Below, one piece after another: positions 1 to 5,693 of a stretch of 6,396 nucleotides of DNA. The notes beneath the pieces are model-generated. The model searched no databases, had not been told where the DNA came from, and worked only from the letters and a program-made list of their open reading frames with translations. Position 1 is the first letter of the stretch. The number at the start of each line of letters is the position of its first letter. Source of the DNA: Eubacteriales Family XIII. Incertae Sedis bacterium (GTDB taxonomy: Bacteria > Bacillota > Clostridia > Peptostreptococcales > Anaerovoracaceae). The stretch spans positions 1-6,396 of the forward strand of contig JAISGB010000179.1 of assembly GCA_031263335.1 (NCBI GenBank). Direction: 5' to 3'. A program made the translations under genes and the position numbers.

Positions 1-1315
1 TCTCAAGGAGCGGGAAATCGACGACCCACAGGAAATTCCATGCGTTCTCGTCTATCAGGTGCAGACGATCCGCGATCTCGCATCGCAGATAGCCCAAGGA
101 GGCGAACACGACGGCGGACTGACCCGCGACGATGAGGATGAGATCACCGGGTTTACCGCAAAAGGTTTCTGTCAATCCGGTCATACCGGCATCGTCGAAG
201 AACTTGGAAAAGGACGAAACGACGCCGTCCTCCGTGATCTTGATCCAGGCCAACCCCTTCGCGCCGTAGACGCGGACGGACTCGGCCAACTTGTCGATCT
301 CCTTGCGGCTGAACGCGTCCGCGCCCCCGGGAACCCGGATGCCCCGGACGGAACCGCCGCCCGCGATCGCGTCCGAGAACACGCCGAAGGCGCTGTCTTT
401 CGCGAGCGCGCCGATGTCCGTCAGTTCCAAGCCAAACCGCGTGTCCGGCTTGTCGCTGCCGTAGCGCCCCATCGCCTCCTCATAGCAACAACGGCGGAAC
501 GGCGTCTCGATCTCGACGCCCTTCGTCTCCTTCATGAGGCGTTTCAGATAACCCTCCTGCACGGCCATGACGTCCTCCGCGTCGACGAAGGACATCTCCA
601 GATCGATCTGCGTGAATTCGGGTTGGCGATCCGCGCGCAGATCCTCGTCCCGGAAACAGCGTGCGATCTGGATGTATTTGTCCACGCCGCCGGCCATGAG
701 CAGTTGCTTATACATCTGGGGCGACTGCGGCAGGGCGTAAAATGAGCCGTTGCGGATCCGGGCGGGAACCAAATAGTCCCGCGCGCCCTCGGGCGTGGGC
801 CTTATGAGCATGGGCGTTTCGACCTCTGTGAAACCGTTCTCGAAGAAATATTCCCGCGTGATGCGGACGACCTCGTGACGGAAGCGCAAGTTTTTCTGCA
901 TTTTCAGCTTGCGCAGATCCAAGTATCTGTACTTGAGCCGCAGATTTTCGTCGGTCTTGTCGTCGTCACGCACGTAGATGGGCGGCGTTTCGGCCGCGGA
1001 ATACACAGTCAGCCCGTCCGCGAGGATCTCTGCGTCCCCCGTTGGGAGTCCCGCGTTCTTCGATTCCCGTTCCCGCAGGACGCCCGTCACGGCGACGACA
1101 TACTCGCTCCGCAGGGTTTCCGCTCGCTCAAAGACCTCTCTCGGGATATCCTCGTCGAAAACAATCTGAATGACGCCCGTCTTGTCGCGCAGATCGCAGA
1201 AGATCAGCCCGCCGAGCCTCCTGTTCTTTTGTACCCAACCGCAGACGATCACGCGTTTGCCCGCGTCGCTCGCGCGCAATGTCCCGCACATATGCGTTCT
1301 TTTCAACAATTCCAT
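1..1315 (-). CDS. aspS: Aspartyl-tRNA synthetase (AspRS), 3' end cut by window edge
   Basis: AspRS is a cytoplasmic class II enzyme that charges tRNA-Asp with aspartate. I translated the minus strand from 1315 to the edge: 438 uninterrupted codons. An N-terminal OB-fold anticodon domain comes first (about residues 18-105, with CGWVQKNRRLGGLIF at 25-39). Motif 1 lies near 161-170, the flipping-loop signature TPEGARDYLVP at 174-184, and motif 2 FRDEDLRADRQPEF at 221-234. The bacterial GAD insertion domain follows (about 286-425, with RVPGGAD and YGAKGLAWIK). About 150 residues, including motif 3, lie off the left edge; bacterial AspRS is near 590 aa. ATG at 1315 was chosen because it follows GGGAG by 9 nt and keeps the conserved RTHxCG start; an internal ATG at 1291 would lose it. 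Leu34 and Lys86 align with E. coli L30 and K81, which points to a tRNA-Asp-specific enzyme. It follows hisS by 116 bp, probably in the same operon. Confidence 0.97.
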   Translation of the reverse strand, partial: MELLKRTHMCGTLRASDAGKRVIVCGWVQKNRRLGGLIFCDLRDKTGVIQIVFDEDIPREVFERAETLRSEYVVAVTGVLRERESKNAGLPTGDAEILADGLTVYSAAETPPIYVRDDDKTDENLRLKYRYLDLRKLKMQKNLRFRHEVVRITREYFFENGFTEVETPMLIRPTPEGARDYLVPARIRNGSFYALPQSPQMYKQLLMAGGVDKYIQIARCFRDEDLRADRQPEFTQIDLEMSFVDAEDVMAVQEGYLKRLMKETKGVEIETPFRRCCYEEAMGRYGSDKPDTRFGLELTDIGALAKDSAFGVFSDAIAGGGSVRGIRVPGGADAFSRKEIDKLAESVRVYGAKGLAWIKITEDGVVSSFSKFFDDAGMTGLTETFCGKPGDLILIVAGQSAVVFASLGYLRCEIADRLHLIDENAWNFLWVVDFPLLE

Positions 1316-1431
1316 TCCTGTTCTCTCCCGAACATCACATCGTAACCGCCGCGCAACGTCCGCGCGATTCGCCGCGCGCAACGCACGTCATATCCACAAC
1401 ATCGCGCATTGCGGAACTCAATGCGGTTTCA
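1316..1431 (-). other. hisS-aspS intergenic region with two hairpins and a GC-rich repeat
   Basis: This 116-bp gap holds no ORF I would call a gene. In the transcript, six bases after the hisS stop, comes a perfect 7-bp stem with a 7-nt loop (CGCATTG/CAATGCG, 1405-1425). Further on is a GC-only 6-bp stem with a 6-nt loop (CGCGCG on both arms, 1361-1378). A near-duplicate CGTTGCGCG..GCG element occurs at 1370-1383 and 1347-1358. Neither hairpin is followed by a T-run, so I do not call an intrinsic terminator. No convincing -35/-10 pair was found. The aspS ribosome binding site GGGAG lies at its downstream end. Processing or stability signals between the two synthetase messages are possible but unproven. 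Confidence 0.5.
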
Positions 1432-2688
1432 CTAACCTCTCGATAGGGCCTCGCCCACGTTTTTAAATTCGACGCGCCGCTGCTCCCCCGTTTCCATGTC
1501 CTTGACGGTCGCCTGCCCGTCGCGCAGTTCCTCATCGCCGATGACGACGGCGTATCGGGCGCCGATCCGATCCGCATATTTGATCTGGTTCTTGACGCTT
1601 CTGCCGAGGGCGTCTATTTCGACCGACAGACCCATCCCGCGTAAGGATTTCAGGAGCCGCAACGCGCCCTTTCGCGCATCCTCTCCGATAAAGGCGACGA
1701 GCGCATCCGGCCTTGGCGGGGACGGTATCTCGATCCCGCACTTTTCCATGAGCATGAGCAAGCGCTCAATCCCAAGCCCGAACCCCACACCGGGGATGGG
1801 CGGGCCGCCCAATTCCTCGATGAGGTGATCGAATCTGCCGCCTCCGCATACGGCGCCCTGCGCTCCGATCCGATCCGTGACGAATTCGAAGGCGGTCTTC
1901 GTATAGTAGTCCAAGCCGCGCACAATGCCGGGATCGACGGTATGCGCGATCCCGGCGGCGGTGAGATTGTCCCGAAGCTCGTCAAAGGCAATCCGGCAGT
2001 CTTCGCACAGATAATCGAGCATGAGGGGCGCGCCCGTCGTCAGTTCCCGACAGCGCGGCGACTTGCAGTCCAAGATCCGCATCGGGTTTTTTTCGTAGCG
2101 AGTATTGCAGAGATCACACAGGGCGTCGCGCTTGGGCGCCAAAAAGTCCCGCAACGCGGTACGGTATTCGCTCCGACAGGTCGGACAACCGATGCTGTTG
2201 ACGCGCAGTTCCAAGTCCTCGATGCCCAACGAACGGAGAAAATCATCCGCGAGGGCGATCACCTCCGCGTCGGCGATCATGTTGTCCGTGCCGAACACCT
2301 CCGCGCCGAACTGATGAAACTCCCGGAATCTGCCGGACTGGGGCTTTTCGTACCGAAAACAGGATATCTCGTACCGCAACTTTGCCGGCAAGGTCTCGGC
2401 GTACAGTTTATGCTCGATGAAGGCGCGCGCGACCCCGGCCGTCCCCTCGGGACGCAGGGTAAGGCTTCGTCCCGCGTAATCCGAAAAGGTGTACATCTGC
2501 TTCTCGACGATGTCGGACGTATCGCCCACGCTCCGCTCAAACAGCTCCGTATGCTCGAATACGGGCGTACGAATCTCGGCGAAGCCGTATTTCACACAAG
2601 TCTCCTCAAACTTCCTTTCAACGTGCCGCCATCCGGACGATTGGGACGGCAACATATCCTTTGTGCCCTTCGGGGCGTTCGTCAACAT
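1432..2688 (-). CDS. hisS: Histidyl-tRNA synthetase (HisRS)
   Basis: HisRS is a cytoplasmic dimeric class II enzyme that charges tRNA-His. The protein is complete at 418 aa, close to the usual 420. KGTKDMLP (7-14) opens the catalytic domain, with motif 1 around 34-45. Motif 2 is FRYEKPQSGRFREFHQFG (111-128), the HisRS-specific histidine A signature RGLDYYTKTAFEF runs 257-269, and motif 3 GVGFGLGIERL spans 300-310. The C-terminal anticodon-binding domain covers about 327-410. The insertion between motif 2 and the HisA signature has eight cysteines in four pairs: C168/C171, C191/C194, C208/C213 and C228/C231. ATG at 2688 is preceded by TTTGGAGGAACC, a good ribosome binding site. A short ORF with a second strong site overlaps this start. 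The gene sits 49 bp after the hydrolase gene and upstream of aspS, the usual Bacillota pairing. No room exists for a T-box leader directly upstream. Confidence 0.98.
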   Translation of the reverse strand: MLTNAPKGTKDMLPSQSSGWRHVERKFEETCVKYGFAEIRTPVFEHTELFERSVGDTSDIVEKQMYTFSDYAGRSLTLRPEGTAGVARAFIEHKLYAETLPAKLRYEISCFRYEKPQSGRFREFHQFGAEVFGTDNMIADAEVIALADDFLRSLGIEDLELRVNSIGCPTCRSEYRTALRDFLAPKRDALCDLCNTRYEKNPMRILDCKSPRCRELTTGAPLMLDYLCEDCRIAFDELRDNLTAAGIAHTVDPGIVRGLDYYTKTAFEFVTDRIGAQGAVCGGGRFDHLIEELGGPPIPGVGFGLGIERLLMLMEKCGIEIPSPPRPDALVAFIGEDARKGALRLLKSLRGMGLSVEIDALGRSVKNQIKYADRIGARYAVVIGDEELRDGQATVKDMETGEQRRVEFKNVGEALSRG

Positions 2689-2714
2689 GGTTCCTCCAAA
2701 ATCATTTCACCTCC
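2682..2714 (-). promoter_or_regulatory. Upstream mini-ORF with strong ribosome binding site overlapping the hisS start
   Basis: On the minus strand GGAGGTGA (2714-2707) matches the 16S anti-Shine-Dalgarno over eight bases. An ATG follows at 2705, opening a seven-codon frame, MILEEPC, that stops with TGA at 2684-2682. This frame is +1/-1 shifted relative to hisS and contains the hisS ribosome binding site and start codon; it terminates only a few bases past the hisS ATG. Such an arrangement would suit termination-reinitiation coupling of hisS. It is seen directly in the sequence, but an ORF this short can occur by chance and translation is unproven. Confidence 0.35.
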
Positions 2715-2737
2715 ATTCGCCTTCACGCGTCGCGGCC

Positions 2738-3358
2738 TCAGACGAATGGATTGTGCGCCTTCTCAAACCCGATGGTCGTTTCCTCCATATGCCCGGGATA
2801 TACCGCGGTATCGTCGGGCAGGGTGAACAACTTGTTTCGTATGCTCTTGACGATCGCATCCTGATCCCCCGTCGGCAGATCCGTCCGACCGACGGAGGCG
2901 CGGAACAGGGTGTCGCCGGAAAACAGAACCTTCTCCACGCGGATGCAGATGCCGCCCGCCGTATGGCCGGGCGTCTCGATCACGGACAGCGTCATGCCGC
3001 CGACCTTCAGCTTGTCGCCCTCCGACAGCGGCACATCCGCCTTCAAGGATATCTTTTGTCCCGTTATTTCGTCCGAGAAATTAAATTTCACGTCGGCGAG
3101 CAACGCCTCTTCATTCCGCCCCGCAGCCAATTGGATGTCCGGGTAGGCGCGTTTCAGCGCAGGGATGCCGCCGATGTGATCCCCGTGCCCGTGGGTGAGG
3201 ATAATGTACTTGGGTCTGAGTTCCTCCCCCGTCAAAGCGTTCGCGAGTTCGGCGGTGAAGTCCGCCGGATCGACGATGAACGCCTCCCCGCCGCGCGCAT
3301 CCCATACCAAATAGCAATTTGTCTCGACGATCCCCATACGTATTGTCTTTATGATCAT
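2738..3358 (-). CDS. Metallo-beta-lactamase-fold hydrolase, glyoxalase II-like
   Basis: This complete 206-aa protein belongs to the small glyoxalase-II-like branch of the metallo-beta-lactamase superfamily, cytoplasmic hydrolases with a two-metal (usually zinc or iron) site. All expected ligands are visible: the THGHGDH motif at 55-61 (H56, H58, D60, H61), H132 in TPGHTAG, D149 in FSGDTLF, and H190 in YPGHMEET. The start MIIKTIRMGIVETNCYLV and the end TTIGFEKAHNPFV are typical of the family that neighbours rel and hisS in Clostridia. No signal peptide or membrane segment is seen. ATG at 3358 follows an AAGGAAGGA-like site; Met8 would cut the first strand of the fold. The gene lies 44 bp after rel and 49 bp before hisS, so co-transcription is likely. 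Members are often labelled hydroxyacylglutathione hydrolase, but the true substrate is unknown and I do not assign one. Confidence 0.93.
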   Translation of the reverse strand: MIIKTIRMGIVETNCYLVWDARGGEAFIVDPADFTAELANALTGEELRPKYIILTHGHGDHIGGIPALKRAYPDIQLAAGRNEEALLADVKFNFSDEITGQKISLKADVPLSEGDKLKVGGMTLSVIETPGHTAGGICIRVEKVLFSGDTLFRASVGRTDLPTGDQDAIVKSIRNKLFTLPDDTAVYPGHMEETTIGFEKAHNPFV

Positions 3359-3402
3359 ATATTCCTTCCTTACCGTTTATTGCCGCGCGCCGAACCTGAG
3401 TC

Positions 3403-5586
3403 CTACAGCGCCCGCGCGCGATACACTTCCGTCACGCTCTCGATCTGCCGCAACATGCGCAACACCTTCTCCATTTGATTCGTGTTCGCGATGGACAGCG
3501 TCATGAGGATCGTGACGGTGCTATCGCTGTTCGTGCGGAGATTCACGCCGGAGATGTTGACATCCATGTCGACGCAACGCCGCGATATATCGGAGAACAG
3601 CCCCTTCCTGTCGTCGGAACGGATATATATCTCCGCGTCATAGGATCCTTCCCTGTCGCCCGCGTTCCACTCCACCTCCATGAGGCGACCGCGTTCCGCC
3701 TCCGGCAGGCCGGCGATGTTGCTGCAGTCCTTGCGGTGAACCGTAAGCCCCCTGCCCTTCGTAATGAAACCGATGATCTCATCCCCCGGGACCGGCGAAC
3801 AGCACTTCGCCAAGCGGATCAGCAGATTGTCCACGCCCGCGACCCGTACGTCGCCCGGCGGGGTCTTGCGCACAGTGGCGTTCCGCTTGTTCGTCCGGTC
3901 GATGAGCGCCGCGTCGTCGCGCTTCGCGTCCTTCTCCGTCTCCGTCTCATACAGATCGAGCAACCGGCCCACGACCTTGCTCAGGAGCACGCCGCCGTAA
4001 CTGATGGACGTATACATGTCGTCGACGGAGGCGAAGTTCATGGCCTTCGCGATCTTGCCCATCCACGCGTTTCGGATGAAATCGTGCGTGTCGTAGCCCT
4101 TGCGTTTGACCGCCTTCTCCAACATCTCCTTGCCCTTGTCGATGTTCTGCGACTTGTCCTGCCGCTTGAGCCATTGCCTTATCTTCGACCGGGCATTGCT
4201 GCTCTTGGCGATCTGCAACCAGTCGATGCTCGGCCCCTTGGCGTTGTTGGAGGTCAGGATGTCGACGATCTCGCCGTTTTCGAGCACATAGTCGATGGGA
4301 ACCATCTTGCCGTTGACCTTGGCGCCCACGCATTTCGCCCCGATATCCGTATGTATCTTGAACGCGAAATCCAAAGGCGTGGAACCCGCCGGCAGTTCCA
4401 TGACATCCCCCTTGGGCGTAAACACAAAGACCTGATTGGAAAAGAGATCCATCTTCAAGGTCTCCATGAACTCCCGCGGATCGTTCATGTCCCGATTCCA
4501 TTCCAAGGTCTGACGCAACCAGGCCAATTTGACCTCCTCCTGATCGCCCGTAGCGCCTTCCTTGTATTTCCAATGCGCGGCGATGCCGTATTCGGCGACG
4601 CGATGCATGGCCCGTGTGCGGATCTGAATCTCGAACGGCCGCCCGGAATCCCCGATGACCGTCGTGTGGATGGACTGATAGCGATTCGATTTGGGCATGG
4701 CGATATAGTCCTTGAATCGCCCGGGTATGGGCTTCCACATCGTATGGACCATCCCCAAGACCGTATAGCAATCCTTCACCGTATCGACGAGGATCCGCAC
4801 GGCGGTCAGGTCGAATATCTCATCCAGCTGTTTGTGCTGGTACTTCATCTTGTTGTAGATGCTGTAAAAATGTTTCGACCGACCCGTTATATCATACCGA
4901 ACAGAGATCTCGTCAAGCGCCTCCTTGATCTCGTCGATCACCTTCTCGATGGATGTCCTGCGCTCATCCCGTTTGATCTTCACCGCGTCGACCAATTCAT
5001 AGTATGAGGTCGGATCCAGGTATTTCAGCGCGATGTCCTCAAGCTCGAACTTGATGGCGTAGATGCCGAGCCGCCCGGCCAAGGGCGCGTAGATCTCCAA
5101 TGTCTCCCTGCATTTGTAGACGATCTGATCCTCGTTCATGTAGTTGATGGTGCGCAGGTTGTGCAACCTGTCCGCCAACTTGATGATGAGGACGCGTATA
5201 TCCTTCGACATGGCGAGGAACATCTTGCGGAGATTTTCCGCCTGCCGCTCCTCGCGGCTCTCAAACACGAGCGACCCCAATTTCGTGACACCGCCGACCA
5301 AGAGCGCGACCTCCGCGCCGAAGTCCTTTTCCACGTCTTTCAGGCTGTAGGGGGTATCCTCGACCGCGTCGTGCAGGAGGCCGGCGACGATCGTCCGCTC
5401 ATCCATACCGAGATCCGCAAGTATCTTGGCAACCTCAACAGGATGTATGAGATACGCCTCCCCCGACTTGCGCAGTTGTCCCTCATGCATCTCCTCCGCT
5501 GTCTTATACGCTTTTTCGATCAACCCGATGTCGATGTTTGGATTGATGTCCAGCAGTTCGCCTAAGAATACCTCCTGTTTGTCCAT
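3403..5586 (-). CDS. rel: Bifunctional (p)ppGpp synthetase/hydrolase (Rel/SpoT homologue)
   Basis: Rel makes (p)ppGpp from ATP and GDP/GTP when uncharged tRNA enters the ribosomal A site, and degrades it when the stress ends. At 727 aa it is full-length for a long RSH protein. The HD hydrolase domain has H48, H72-D73 (in LHDAVEDT) and D139, so it looks active. The synthetase domain (about 230-345) has D259, the GRFKDY loop (R290-F291-K292-D293), Y303 in YQSIHTTV, and FEIQIRT at 318-324. The RFKD loop is the RXKD type of bifunctional enzymes, unlike the EXDD type of synthetase-only RelA. A TGS domain follows (about 383-446, H412), then a helical linker, a Cys-rich zinc-finger-like module (C595, C596, H617, C621) and a C-terminal ACT domain (about 650-722). 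ATG at 5586 lies only three bases after AAGGAGG, yet conservation starts immediately, so the start is sound. It may also be named relA in other annotations. Confidence 0.98.
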   Translation of the reverse strand: MDKQEVFLGELLDINPNIDIGLIEKAYKTAEEMHEGQLRKSGEAYLIHPVEVAKILADLGMDERTIVAGLLHDAVEDTPYSLKDVEKDFGAEVALLVGGVTKLGSLVFESREERQAENLRKMFLAMSKDIRVLIIKLADRLHNLRTINYMNEDQIVYKCRETLEIYAPLAGRLGIYAIKFELEDIALKYLDPTSYYELVDAVKIKRDERRTSIEKVIDEIKEALDEISVRYDITGRSKHFYSIYNKMKYQHKQLDEIFDLTAVRILVDTVKDCYTVLGMVHTMWKPIPGRFKDYIAMPKSNRYQSIHTTVIGDSGRPFEIQIRTRAMHRVAEYGIAAHWKYKEGATGDQEEVKLAWLRQTLEWNRDMNDPREFMETLKMDLFSNQVFVFTPKGDVMELPAGSTPLDFAFKIHTDIGAKCVGAKVNGKMVPIDYVLENGEIVDILTSNNAKGPSIDWLQIAKSSNARSKIRQWLKRQDKSQNIDKGKEMLEKAVKRKGYDTHDFIRNAWMGKIAKAMNFASVDDMYTSISYGGVLLSKVVGRLLDLYETETEKDAKRDDAALIDRTNKRNATVRKTPPGDVRVAGVDNLLIRLAKCCSPVPGDEIIGFITKGRGLTVHRKDCSNIAGLPEAERGRLMEVEWNAGDREGSYDAEIYIRSDDRKGLFSDISRRCVDMDVNISGVNLRTNSDSTVTILMTLSIANTNQMEKVLRMLRQIESVTEVYRARAL

Positions 5587-5596
5587 ACACCTCCTT
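5587..5596 (-). promoter_or_regulatory. Strong, very close ribosome binding site of rel
   Basis: AAGGAGG (5596-5590), part of AAGGAGGTG, matches the anti-Shine-Dalgarno over nine bases but leaves only the triplet TGT before the ATG at 5586. Typical spacing is five to nine bases. No alternative in-frame start codon is seen close upstream, and Rel-type conservation begins within the first residues, so the ATG at 5586 is kept. The tight spacing may lower initiation despite the strong pairing; that is inference. Confidence 0.7.
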
Positions 5597-5606
5597 CGTG
5601 GGACAA

Positions 5607-5693
5607 TCGAATGATGGGATCACGGATAACTACCGTTCATTTGCGTGAACGGATTCGATTCGCTTTGAATCGGCAAGCGCGCCCATCATACGA
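5607..5693 (-). promoter_or_regulatory. Nested inverted repeats in the secF-rel leader (candidate three-way RNA junction)
   Basis: An outer stem pairs 5682-5693 with 5607-5618: ATGATGGG with CCCATCAT perfectly, then one mismatch, then TCG with CGA, 11 of 12 pairs. Inside lie two perfect hairpins, CGATTC/GAATCG with a 5-nt loop (5656-5672) and CCGTTCA/TGAACGG with a 6-nt loop (5633-5652). Together they would fold the transcript between secF and rel into a three-way junction. The outer stem contains the secF stop codon and ends ten bases before the rel ribosome binding site. There is no T-run, so it is not an intrinsic terminator. A translational or processing element for rel is the main possibility; I do not recognise a known riboswitch or leader family. 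Confidence 0.4.
5630..5689 (-). other. Possible 19-codon leader ORF overlapping the secF stop
   Basis: An ATG at 5689 overlaps the secF stop as ATGA and opens a frame of 19 codons (MMGALADSKRIESVHANER) that ends in TAG at 5632-5630. A second ATG follows immediately. The overlap is the classic layout for translational coupling. The whole frame lies inside the inverted-repeat structure of the rel leader. No run of a single amino acid suggests attenuation, no separate ribosome binding site is evident apart from what secF translation could supply, and a frame of this length is expected by chance fairly often. I list it as a candidate only. Confidence 0.2.

Noticed and set aside
59..1345. Plus-strand frames of 228 and 156 codons in the left part
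   Set aside because: Both are shadows of aspS, which reads continuously on the minus strand from 1315 to the edge with all AspRS motifs in order.
1825..2826. A 333-codon plus-strand frame opposite hisS
   Set aside because: Antisense shadow of an intact HisRS gene, with no recognisable domain or plausible ribosome binding site.
3382..3420. GCGCGC-type inverted repeats around the end of rel
   Set aside because: Alternating GC runs are self-complementary by nature, the loop would be long and there is no T-run, so I do not call a terminator.
2489..3478. A 329-codon plus-strand frame crossing hisS, the hydrolase gene and the end of rel
   Set aside because: It runs antisense across three real genes and their spacers and shows no protein-like features.
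3475..5007. A 510-codon open frame on the plus strand opposite rel
   Set aside because: It lies wholly antisense to a gene with every domain of Rel intact, and its translation resembles no family. Long antisense frames arise from codon bias in GC-rich genes.
5633..5672. Two adjacent hairpins after secF as an intrinsic terminator
   Set aside because: Stems are short and not GC-rich, and no T-run follows on the minus strand.
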